A DNA stretch of 64,000 nt, from NCBI RefSeq assembly GCF_000428125.1, contig NZ_ATZI01000008.1, forward strand, positions 1 through 64,000. Reading direction: 5' to 3'. The stretch's first letter is position 1. Each line of letters begins with the position of its first letter. This stretch comes from Bacteroides graminisolvens DSM 19988 = JCM 15093 (GTDB lineage: Bacteria > Bacteroidota > Bacteroidia > Bacteroidales > Bacteroidaceae). Below, in pieces: positions 26,969-34,222 of the stretch. The position numbers and the translations under genes were made by a program. A model generated the notes under the pieces. That model saw only the letters and a program-made list of their open reading frames with translations. It had not been told where the DNA came from and searched no databases.

Positions 26969-27473
26969 TTGCTTCCAGTGGCAAGTTGCAAAACAGTCTA
27001 TTAGGTGATAACAGTCCGCTGTCAGAAAGTTCTAAATCTGAACTGTTCAATGGCTTGATAAACCGAGAAAGGAGTGAAATTGAGCGTCCGATAGGGCAAA
27101 CTCTTGTGGGCATTGCAGCCGGAGCACTCGCAGGACCGTTAGCAGAAAGAGTATTGGCCTTTTCAGGGTCATGGTTGAAAGCTCTTTTGAAAGGGGCTGC
27201 TAAGGAAGCCAACATTTTAAAACCTTTAGGATTAGGTTCTACTGGTAGAGTCACAGCTAAAAATCTCACAGAACAATTAGCAATGGAAGAAATTATGTCC
27301 AATCCTACACTTGGCAAAACAATAATGAAGGTATGAAAGATAGTCGTTGGTTGGGTTGGAATAAGATGCAATACACGCATACTGCATTGGATGGAACTAA
27401 AACTACCATACATTACGTGGGGAAGTTTAAAAATGGTATTTGAAAAGCTGTTGATGATTTTGAATTCAAATAA
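26934..27473 (+). pseudogene. Detached pre-toxin and toxin tip (module K)
   Basis: The frame 26965-27336 carries the shared pre-toxin region (SELFNGLINRERSEIERPIG to WLKALLKGAAKEA). It then enters a tip, EEIMSNPTLGKTIMKV stop. Shifting frame recovers MKDSRWLGWNKMQYTHTALD, TTIHYVGKFKNGI, a TGA, then KAVDDFEFK and TAA at 27471-27473. The tail pattern (GW.KM...IHYV...VDDFKFK) is one I associate with RHS tips, activity unknown. Three lesions (frameshift at 26930, frameshift near 27335, TGA near 27441) separate it from the RHS protein. Confidence 0.6.
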
Positions 27474-27476
27474 CTT

Positions 27477-27932
27477 ATGAAAGTACGTTGCGTATACAAT
27501 ACAGGGGAAGCTTTAAGGGCGTATGAAAACAGCCCACTAAAAAAGAATGAATTTGGGCGATTTGGTAGCTCTGAGAATAGTCAGTTTAATGAAATAACAA
27601 TTGGGAAAGAATACTTGGTAATGGGGATAATAGTTTTTGAAACTTACCAAGCCTATCTAATAGATGACCAAGGATTTATTTCTGCCTGTCCTTGTCAATT
27701 ATTTGAAGTGGTTGATGGTGAAATAAATACTAATTGGTTTTTTAGAATCATAGATAAAGATGAAGATATTTACCCCTTTGTACAAGCAATTTTTGGTTAT
27801 CCTGAATTATGTTTTAATAAAAAATCTTATGAGAATCTTATTGTGGAAAAAGATGAAGAATCTCAAAGAATTTATTTTAGGTGCAAGATAGAGCAGGAAA
27901 AAGAATTAGCAAAATATAACAGAGGCATTTAA
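27477..27932 (+). CDS. Putative immunity protein (module K)
   Basis: The product has 151 residues, cytosolic, with no signal peptide. It starts MKVRCVYNTGEALRAYENSP and has a beta-rich middle (ITIGKEYLVMGIIVFETYQA), the layout of small SH3-like or SMI1-like immunity proteins, but I cannot assign a family. It begins 3 nt after the recovered tip stop. The frame is intact. Confidence 0.6.
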   Translation: MKVRCVYNTGEALRAYENSPLKKNEFGRFGSSENSQFNEITIGKEYLVMGIIVFETYQAYLIDDQGFISACPCQLFEVVDGEINTNWFFRIIDKDEDIYPFVQAIFGYPELCFNKKSYENLIVEKDEESQRIYFRCKIEQEKELAKYNRGI

Positions 27933-27959
27933 GGATTGAGGCTTTTGTTTGTTGTTCTC

Positions 27960-28050
27960 CTTGTATGTGTTGAGTTTTATAGACTATACTTTTTAAAGAG
28001 AATATTGGCAAAATTCACCAAATAATTCAAAGATACTTGAATGGCTTCTG
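27960..28050 (-). pseudogene. XRE-regulator remnant
   Basis: On the minus strand one frame reads LTEAIQVSLNYLVNFANILFKK and then stops. This is the same part of an XRE regulator (ALEVSLDYLV...) found at 8.85-9.06 kb. It has about 25 residues and sits between module K immunity and module L tip. Confidence 0.45.
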
Positions 28051-28092
28051 TTAATCACGTCCCCCTTTCAATGGACAATCATTTTTTTTCAT

Positions 28093-28266
28093 TTGAGAAC
28101 GACTATAAAGTCTATATCTAAAGCAGGAGATAATATAGTGAGGGTTGATTTTGGCGAAGTAATAGGAGAATGTGTTGACTAGATAACAGGTAAGGCTGTG
28201 CCAACCACTAAAGTGATTATACATATGGGAAAAGACGGTGCACATATTGTTCCCACAAAACCTTAA
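28093..28266 (+). pseudogene. Truncated toxin tip with internal stop (module L)
   Basis: An RHS-less tip end is readable: LRTTIKSISKAGDNIVRVDF, GEVIGECVD, a TAG, then KVIIHMGKDGAHIVPTKP and TAA. The ending (IH.GKDG.HIVP..P) is a C-terminal pattern seen in polymorphic toxins. No core or start remains. The immunity gene follows 5 nt later. Confidence 0.55.
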
Positions 28267-28271
28267 ATATT

Positions 28272-28559
28272 ATGGAAAGAAAAGACATTCTATTATCAGC
28301 ACAAAGAGCTATGCTTGGCGCAGTAACGACCAATATGCAAGCTATTGCAATTGGCTATAAAAAAATGCCTGTCATCTTAAGAGTTTATTTTAAGACACAG
28401 CCAACAGAGGATGAATGTGAATTGGTAAAAGAAATTACAACTGAGATCGTTGCAGATTTTAATGAGAAAGAGATAACATACATAAAAGAAGAAATTTTTG
28501 TAGCTCAAAAACTTGAATGTTTAGACGATTGGCTTTATTTGCAGCATGTAAATATCTAA
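28272..28559 (+). CDS. Small immunity protein (module L)
   Basis: The product has 95 residues and no signal peptide. The sequence (SAQRAMLGAVTTNMQAIAIG, then PTEDECELVKEITTEIVADF) resembles a small immunity/colicin-immunity-like family in which LGxV near the N-terminus and an EExExxxxxxTEVxADF helix recur. It directly follows the module L tip. The frame is intact. Confidence 0.62.
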   Translation: MERKDILLSAQRAMLGAVTTNMQAIAIGYKKMPVILRVYFKTQPTEDECELVKEITTEIVADFNEKEITYIKEEIFVAQKLECLDDWLYLQHVNI

Positions 28560-28625
28560 TCAGGAGCATACAAAGTGGTTAATGGTTAAATTGTTTCTCA
28601 ATAAAGTAACATAAAAAAATAAGAT

Positions 28626-28838
28626 ATGAAAAAGTGGAATCCTTTATTAATATTGTTTTTATTATTTATTTTTTATTGGGTTATTTTGTTTATTGTAGCA
28701 ATTACAGTTGATTCTCAACATGCTGGTGGAGAACAATACTTCCTGACTATATTTTCAAAGGGAATTGATTTGTCTCCAATAATTGGAACGATTCTGTTGG
28801 GAGTTATATGTTTAATATATAAAAGAATGGACTATTAG
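28626..28838 (+). CDS. Small membrane protein, likely truncated orphan immunity
   Basis: The product has 70 residues with two predicted membrane segments (residues about 7-28 and 48-63). A loss in the A tract near 28825 changes the frame. In the next frame the sequence continues with KEWTIRHKLLSIILLIFLLV and a final FFNHS stop at about 28917, adding a third hydrophobic segment. So the original protein was about 97 residues. No tip precedes it. A multi-pass immunity protein is one guess, from position only. Confidence 0.5.
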   Translation: MKKWNPLLILFLLFIFYWVILFIVAITVDSQHAGGEQYFLTIFSKGIDLSPIIGTILLGVICLIYKRMDY

Positions 28839-28933
28839 ACATAAATTATTATCAATAATTCTGTTAATATTCCTATTGGTAGCATCTACGTTCTTATTGT
28901 TCTTTAATCATTCGTAAAATAAATAGTTCTATA

Positions 28934-28966
28934 GCATAAACGCCCGGCAATGTCGGGCGTTTATGC
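28934..28966. terminator. Strong bidirectional hairpin at array end
   Basis: GCATAAACGCCCG (28934-28946) pairs perfectly with 28954-28966 around a 7-nt loop. It lies just past the stop of the minus-strand primase gene and after the last array gene on the plus strand, so it can end transcription from both sides. Confidence 0.7.
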
Positions 28967-28975
28967 GTATATGCA

Positions 28976-31066
28976 TTACCTCTTAATTTCCACCACCTTA
29001 TAAACTGTTCCCTGACGTAACCTGCGGTTACTGAAATGGTTTTTCAATGATCGCCCCAGTTTCATGGCTGTTGTGGTGCTACACCTGAAGCCTGAATGCT
29101 TGCGTTGAATGCGTTCCAGCATTTCACTGCAGGTGAGTTCCTCAAACAACTCCGTATTGACCGGTACACGAAAGTAGCTGTAAATGGTTTCTTCTTCGGG
29201 TAACATCCGCTGAAATTTTTGATTGCAACGGGTGATGTATGCTTCTTCTTTCGGTGTAAACCAGTAAGGCTTCTTGCAGCGCAACTCCTCAATGGCTTGG
29301 GCATATACCTGTTTGTAGTCGATGGCACTGCTGTAATCAATTCGCCCTTCTACTTCAATGCAGATAAAACGGCGACTTCCTGTTGGGTCAGTCAGCAGGT
29401 CGAAATTGTTGCTCGTGGCAATGAATGTGGCATAACGCGGCATGCGCTCTGTGCTTCCGGCGTATGGCAAGCGTGTTTGTATGACTGTTTTTTGCAATAC
29501 ATGCTTCAGGAAACCTTGATACGAAGCGCTGATGGAGTCGAATTCATCCATGTTGATCAGGGCAAAGCGACTCAAAGCCTGTTCTGCCTGACTGCGTTTG
29601 CTGAAATCAATGCTGTCCGTGTAGTATTCGCGAAGCTCGGGAGGTAGCAGGTTGAGACAGAAAGTTGACTTGCCACACCCCTGATCACCCACCAGCAAAG
29701 GAAGTACGCTGTTTGCATGCTGCTTACTGAGCTGTTGCCACCCGGCAACCATCCCCAGAAACCAGGTGTGAAACAGTGCCGGCCACTTGGGGTTATCACA
29801 TTTTATGCGCCGAGCCAATTCCCCGATACGATCTTTACCGTCCCACGTGCCGGTGGAGTACAGAAAATCTTCTATGGGATTATAAGCCGGCACACGGTCG
29901 GATTCCAGATAACGTTTAATATCCACATCCCACGAGGGCAAGCCTTCGCTGATGGCATTCATGCAAATGGAGTTCATTGCCTGCTTGTTTACGCTGCGAA
30001 AGTCGAAGTAAAACGACATGACTTCCCTGTATTCTACCTGATTTTTCAGTACGTTGCGTCGTAACTGATACCGTCGTTGCATAAACTCTTCCATTTGTAT
30101 AATCAGTGCGGTTCCCGAAGGAATGCAGGGATTGTTGCCGAACAGGTTTGCTCTATTCTCCATGGAATAGACGTTGCGGAAACTGGTGCGAAGCACGTTT
30201 AAATGTGGTCTGATGCGACTGTATAAAATGGACCAGCGAATGGCGTCTTCTTCCGGAATGCCTGACCGGAAACAGTTTTCGGCCAGTTTGATGCAAAACG
30301 GAACCATGTCGCCCTCCCAGTCAATGTGGTTAATCTCCCGCAATGCATTCTCCATTGACGTGCTGTAAAGTAACGCAATGGCGTTGCTGCGTTCCAGCCC
30401 GGGCAACAATCGTTGCAGCGGGTTGGACTGCATGTCTCTTTTTTCCTGATAGGTCGTCTCTACGGGCATGTTCATGGGCTGACTGATGCGAATGGGCACG
30501 GCTTCGGGGTTGTAATACAGGTTGGGGTCATAGCTCATGTGGCAGCAATGATCCAACGTGGGTTTCTTCAGCATGATTTCACGCCGAAGTTGAGGCTGAT
30601 ACCATTGCACGGCATCCCTATACGCTTTGGCATGAAAAAACTCGGCCAAACGGTGTTCTTGCGGCAGTCCCCCTTCGGGTAGGGTAAAGGGTACTACTAT
30701 TTTCACTGTTTTGTTACTCGAACCAATGAAGGCAACCAATGTTTGCGGCAATCTTGCGACATCATTTCTTACCTGTGTGGCTTCCTTGTGGTTGGCCAGG
30801 TTGTTAACTTCCAGCAGCACACAGCCGTTGTACTGCACCATTTTCTGCTGTCCGTCGCGCTGATGGAATACACCTCCGAAGGCATACAACGGAATTTTCT
30901 GTGCGTACACGGTTTTTGCGTTGGGTGAAGCGTAGGCCAGCATCTCTCGCAAAGTAGATACGGGGCGTGCTTTGATTTCCGTTTTCATGGCTTCGAGGGC
31001 AGCAATCAGCTCTAGCGTGCGTTGAGTCTGGGTTTTGCCGTCTTTTCTGTATAAGGTTATTTTCAT
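28976..31066 (-). CDS. BT4734-like / VapE-type primase-helicase
   Basis: The product has 696 residues. The N-terminal third (about 1-190) resembles the BT4734/BF3469 domain (primase-like; YNGCVLLEVNNL, KIVVPFTLP). The C-terminal half is a VapE/VirE-type P-loop domain: Walker A GDQGCGKST near residues 457-465, acidic Walker B-like NMDEFD, and sensor ATSNNFDLL. Such proteins occur in Bacteroides genomes and in mobile elements, probably acting on replication or single-stranded DNA. Its ATG overlaps the stop of the upstream HU-like gene (ATGA), so both are co-translated. It uses higher GC than the RHS array next to it. Confidence 0.78.
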   Translation of the reverse strand: MKITLYRKDGKTQTQRTLELIAALEAMKTEIKARPVSTLREMLAYASPNAKTVYAQKIPLYAFGGVFHQRDGQQKMVQYNGCVLLEVNNLANHKEATQVRNDVARLPQTLVAFIGSSNKTVKIVVPFTLPEGGLPQEHRLAEFFHAKAYRDAVQWYQPQLRREIMLKKPTLDHCCHMSYDPNLYYNPEAVPIRISQPMNMPVETTYQEKRDMQSNPLQRLLPGLERSNAIALLYSTSMENALREINHIDWEGDMVPFCIKLAENCFRSGIPEEDAIRWSILYSRIRPHLNVLRTSFRNVYSMENRANLFGNNPCIPSGTALIIQMEEFMQRRYQLRRNVLKNQVEYREVMSFYFDFRSVNKQAMNSICMNAISEGLPSWDVDIKRYLESDRVPAYNPIEDFLYSTGTWDGKDRIGELARRIKCDNPKWPALFHTWFLGMVAGWQQLSKQHANSVLPLLVGDQGCGKSTFCLNLLPPELREYYTDSIDFSKRSQAEQALSRFALINMDEFDSISASYQGFLKHVLQKTVIQTRLPYAGSTERMPRYATFIATSNNFDLLTDPTGSRRFICIEVEGRIDYSSAIDYKQVYAQAIEELRCKKPYWFTPKEEAYITRCNQKFQRMLPEEETIYSYFRVPVNTELFEELTCSEMLERIQRKHSGFRCSTTTAMKLGRSLKNHFSNRRLRQGTVYKVVEIKR

Positions 31067-31458
31067 TTTTGAGGCGCTCTTTTGGTTCGTATGAATTTGA
31101 TTTTGCCCATAAACACTTTCATGTATTTATCGGCTTTGAAACAAATACGCTTCGCCTTTACTTTTGATGGAGTGCATTCTTTCGCGGTGCTGAACCCTTC
31201 ACTGCTGGCCGAAACCGAGAATAAGCCAATGCCTTTGAGATACACGGTGTGACCTTTGGATAAGAACTCTTGCATGACTTCGCCCAATGCAATAACGGAA
31301 GCCTCTACATCGGCATGCGTAAGACTACACCTCTCGCTAATTACTTCGGCCATTTGTGACACACCAATTTGCCCCGAAGTTACGGGAATTCCGTGGTAAC
31401 GAATTTCTTCCTCAGAACCACTTTTGTTCACTTTCTTTCTAACTACGTATGAATACAT
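31063..31458 (-). CDS. HU-like DNA-binding protein
   Basis: The product has 131 residues. It resembles the HU/IHF-like proteins of Bacteroides that carry a longer N-terminus (YHGIPVTSGQIGVSQMAEVI, then a helical part and KGHTVYLKGIGLFSV, the HU beta arm core). The basic C-terminus ends TKRAPQK. It precedes the primase-helicase with a 4-nt overlap. A joint role in DNA handling is inferred from pairing. Confidence 0.75.
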   Translation of the reverse strand: MYSYVVRKKVNKSGSEEEIRYHGIPVTSGQIGVSQMAEVISERCSLTHADVEASVIALGEVMQEFLSKGHTVYLKGIGLFSVSASSEGFSTAKECTPSKVKAKRICFKADKYMKVFMGKIKFIRTKRAPQK

Positions 31459-31500
31459 AAGCTTTTTACTTTAAGATTAATTACTGGTTAATAAAAAGCA

Positions 31501-31541
31501 TATAGACCCGGGTGTACATACCTTATACACCCGGGTCTATA
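31501..31541 (-). terminator. 16-bp perfect hairpin upstream of HU gene
   Basis: TATAGACCCGGGTGTA (31501-31516) pairs perfectly with 31526-31541 around a 9-nt loop. Read on the minus strand it is followed by CTTTTTA, giving a terminator shape 43 nt before the HU start. It could end prmA transcription or act as an attenuator or operator for the HU-primase pair. A GTGTAC core recurs in the neighbouring imperfect palindrome. Confidence 0.6.
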
Positions 31542-31547
31542 GCCCTT

Positions 31548-31586
31548 GTACATGGGGGTGTATGTGTGTTGTACACCCGGATGTAC
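31548..31586. repeat. Second, imperfect palindrome upstream of HU gene
   Basis: Arms at 31548-31562 and 31572-31586 match at 13 of 15 positions and share the TACACCC/GGGTGTA core with the perfect hairpin beside it. Two adjacent related palindromes suggest a protein-binding site rather than only a terminator. Confidence 0.5.
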
Positions 31587-31688
31587 ACACTGTTTTTCAT
31601 TCTTCAAATATACGAAATATAACGAGGAAAGTCAAGTGTTTACGGTTTTATTTTACCGTTTACCTGTCATTTATTTTATTAAAAAAAG

Positions 31689-31794
31689 TTGGTGATACTT
31701 GGTGATACTTGGTGAGGCTTTTTTTTAGCGAAGTGTCACACACAATTATCTGATAATCAATTTGTTACAAGGTTGGTGATACTTGGTGATACTT
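31689..31794 (+). repeat. TTGGTGATAC direct repeats in two clusters
   Basis: The 10-bp unit TTGGTGATAC occurs twice in tandem, followed by TTGGTGAGGC, at 31689-31718, and twice more at 31773-31792. The clusters are 84 bp apart. They lie between prmA and the HU-primase pair. Phased direct repeats beside a primase-helicase recall iterons, an inference only. Confidence 0.6.
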
Positions 31795-31828
31795 TATTTC
31801 ATACTTTTTATGAGGCGAAACGACTCAA

Positions 31829-32680
31829 TCAGGGGCGGACAAACTTCACCGCCGTCCAGTTGTTTTGCGATTTACTGTGCGTAAAACGCAATCCTAGGCT
31901 TTCTGCTTTCTCTCTGATCAAGGGAACATCTTCTGCATAAAAGCCGCTCATATAAAGCTCTGCCTGTGGTTTCATGCAGGCTACGTAGGCAGCCATATCA
32001 TGCAACAGAATGTTTCGGTTGATGTTGGCTATCACTACATCAAAGGGACCTTTTCTGTTCAGCGTTGCCGCATCGCCCAGTTCCACCTCAATGTTGTTGA
32101 TGTGGTTCAGCGCTATGTTTTCAATGGAGTTATTCACACACCATGAATCAATGTCAACAGCCAGCAGCGCATCGGCTCCCCGCATGGAAGCAAGTATGGC
32201 CAGAATGGATGTTCCGCAGCCCATGTCGAGAACTGTTTTGCCTTTTAAATCGGCATCGAGCAACTCACTGATTATCAAACTGGTGGTTTCGTGATGTCCC
32301 GTTCCGAAAGCCATTTGCGGGTTAATCACAATGTCATATTCTGCCTGTGGAACATCTTGGTGAAATGTGCTGTGAATCACGCAGCGGTTACCGATAACAA
32401 TGGGTTGAAAGAAATTCTTTTCCCACTCCTCGTTCCAGTCTTTGTCTTCGGCTTCGCTCCACGTATAACCAATGGACACGTTTTCGATGGGAAAATCTTC
32501 GAGGGAGGCTTTCAGTAACTCTTCCCGGTACAGCTCTTGTTGAATATATGCCGTGATTCCACTTTCGGAGTCAACAAAACTTTCAAATCCGACTTCGCCC
32601 AGCGTGGCAGCCAATACATCGTTTACCGCTTCTGAGCATGGCTCTGTTTTAAAAATAAATTCCAGATACTTCATATTCAT
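31829..32680 (-). CDS. prmA: Ribosomal protein L11 methyltransferase
   Basis: The product has 283 residues. PrmA transfers methyl groups from S-adenosylmethionine to ribosomal protein L11. The signature NPQMAFGTGHHETT is present near residue 130, followed by motif I LDMGCGTSILAI and the NIN catalytic loop region (IANINRNILL). Length matches Bacteroides PrmA. Two starts are possible, 32680 and 32674. A -7 element TATCTTTG at 32701-32694 would leave only a few nucleotides of leader, favouring the inner ATG or a near-leaderless message. Confidence 0.92.
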   Translation of the reverse strand: MNMKYLEFIFKTEPCSEAVNDVLAATLGEVGFESFVDSESGITAYIQQELYREELLKASLEDFPIENVSIGYTWSEAEDKDWNEEWEKNFFQPIVIGNRCVIHSTFHQDVPQAEYDIVINPQMAFGTGHHETTSLIISELLDADLKGKTVLDMGCGTSILAILASMRGADALLAVDIDSWCVNNSIENIALNHINNIEVELGDAATLNRKGPFDVVIANINRNILLHDMAAYVACMKPQAELYMSGFYAEDVPLIREKAESLGLRFTHSKSQNNWTAVKFVRP

Positions 32681-32693
32681 GTTATTATTTACG

Positions 32694-32701
32694 CAAAGAT
32701 A
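32694..32701 (-). promoter_or_regulatory. Bacteroides-type -7 element for prmA
   Basis: TATCTTTG on the minus strand fits the TAnnTTTG consensus. It lies 14 nt from the first prmA ATG. Confidence 0.55.
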
Positions 32702-32767
32702 AATTCATTTAGGGAAATCCCTATGATGAATTGGGGAAAATCTTCCTTTTAAGTAATAACACGCGCG

Positions 32768-32775
32768 TATCTTTG
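32768..32775 (+). promoter_or_regulatory. Bacteroides-type -7 element for the 32816 gene
   Basis: TATCTTTG on the plus strand fits TAnnTTTG, 41 nt before the ATG at 32816. With the prmA element it makes a divergent promoter pair. Confidence 0.6.
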
Positions 32776-32815
32776 TAACGTGATAGTAGAATTAATAACT
32801 ATAAAACCCGAGATT

Positions 32816-34162
32816 ATGAAAAAGATTGTTTTAAGTATGCTGTTTGCCTTGTGCCTTCCATTGGCTATGATGGCACAAAGCTCTAATGATGATCTTTACT
32901 ACGTTCCTTCTAAAGACAGTGAAAAAACGACTGTCAGGGAAAAAGCTCCGGAGGCAAAGAAAGAGGTGAAGAAAGAAGTCAACACCAACGTATATGTTGC
33001 ACCCGGTTCAAAAGTAGTAATACAGGATCGCAAGGGAAATACCCGCGATGTTGATGAATACAATCGTCGATATAGTTCGAAGGAAAATGATTTCGTTCTG
33101 CAGAATGATACATTGTACGTGAAGGAAAAAGAAGAACCCGAACTGGATGGTGAATGGGTGAACGGCTTTACCGGATCAGAAGATGATTACGAATATGCAG
33201 AGAGAATTATCCGTTTCCGTAATCCGCGTTTCGCCATACACATAAGCAGTCCGCTGTATTGGGACATTGTATACGGAGTTAATTCGTGGGATTGGAACGT
33301 GTACACCGATGGTTTCTACGCATACGCATTCCCAACCTATACAAACCGTTTGTGGTGGGATTGGCGCTTTAACTCCTTCGGCTACGGATGGGGTAGCTGG
33401 AATTATCCTTATTATTATTCAAGCTGGTATCCCGGTTGGAATAGTTGGTTTGGTTTCTCCTTTGGAGGTTCTTGGGGAGGCGGCTACCACGGTGGAGGCT
33501 ATTGGGGACACCCGCATTATGGCGGCGGTAACTGGGCCTATAACAACAGAGACGTATATTACAATAATAGAAGATCAGCTTATGCGAATGACGGACGTAG
33601 TTCGGGCTCATCCAGAAGGTCTTCTTATGTATCCGACAGACAATCAACGAGTAGCAGAACCAGTACCTATCAGTCGGGCAACTCATCGAGAAGGGTAGTG
33701 GGTACCAGAGAAGTTGGTTCCAGAGTGGTTGGCGAAAGACCGAATGTAAGTAGCCGCACCGATGCTTCTTCATCACGCCGCACCACATATACGCGTCCCA
33801 GCAGCACCCGAAGCAGTATCTCTTACGAGAGTGTGGGCTCAGATAGCAGAAACACCACTGGCTCACGCCGTTCTTCGGTAAGCACCGGAAGCTCTGAGAG
33901 AAGTAATTCTACGTATAGCAGAAGTAACTCAACTTACAGCCGGGGTAGTTCATCAGAACCACGTTCATATTCTTCGGGCGAAAGCAGAAGAAGTTATAAT
34001 CCGGGTAGCTCTTCCTCTTCTTCTTCCAGAAGTTATAATTCGGGAAGCAGCAGTTCATCTCGCTCAAGCGGTGGAAGTTATTCGGGAGGCAGTTCTTCAC
34101 GTTCCAGCGGCGGAAGCAGTTCTTCTTCTTCCAGCCGTAGCAGCGGAAGTAGCAGACGGTAA
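32816..34162 (+). CDS. Secreted Ser/Arg-rich low-complexity protein
   Basis: The product has 448 residues from ATG at 32816, chosen because it starts the signal peptide MKKIVLSMLFALCLPLAMMA; the longer frame adds 12 residues upstream. A central domain (about 100-170, ending RNPRFAIHISSPLYWDIVYG) leads to an aromatic and Gly-rich stretch with SWNYPYYYSSWYPGW and repeated HGGGYWG, then about 190 residues of Ser and Arg with little else. The function is unknown. The next gene is an outer-membrane beta-barrel, suggesting an envelope role. Part of the low-complexity tail may be disordered and surface-associated. Confidence 0.75.
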   Translation: MKKIVLSMLFALCLPLAMMAQSSNDDLYYVPSKDSEKTTVREKAPEAKKEVKKEVNTNVYVAPGSKVVIQDRKGNTRDVDEYNRRYSSKENDFVLQNDTLYVKEKEEPELDGEWVNGFTGSEDDYEYAERIIRFRNPRFAIHISSPLYWDIVYGVNSWDWNVYTDGFYAYAFPTYTNRLWWDWRFNSFGYGWGSWNYPYYYSSWYPGWNSWFGFSFGGSWGGGYHGGGYWGHPHYGGGNWAYNNRDVYYNNRRSAYANDGRSSGSSRRSSYVSDRQSTSSRTSTYQSGNSSRRVVGTREVGSRVVGERPNVSSRTDASSSRRTTYTRPSSTRSSISYESVGSDSRNTTGSRRSSVSTGSSERSNSTYSRSNSTYSRGSSSEPRSYSSGESRRSYNPGSSSSSSSRSYNSGSSSSSRSSGGSYSGGSSSRSSGGSSSSSSSRSSGSSRR

Positions 34163-34222
34163 TCCGGTAAGAATGAAACTTTCTAATTCATGCATATAAC
34201 TTAATAGTTAAATACTACGATT

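Noticed and set aside
1..28000. The idea that all frameshifts in the array are assembly or read errors
   Set aside because: Several exact lesions recur in different copies with different flanks, larger deletions lie between direct repeats, and adjacent immunity genes are clean. Some single-base shifts (for example 28825 and 26930) still need read-level checks.
28976..31066. Plus-strand open frames inside the primase gene (for example 29219-29647 and 29717-30064)
   Set aside because: They lie opposite a continuous, motif-bearing minus-strand gene with Walker motifs; they have no start signals and no recognisable domains.
28976..31458. A prophage or integrative element around the HU-primase pair
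   Set aside because: No integrase, portal, capsid, relaxase or attachment repeats are seen; prmA follows directly.
31501..31586. CRISPR array made from the palindromic repeats
   Set aside because: There are only two unequal palindromes, with no regular spacers and no cas genes.
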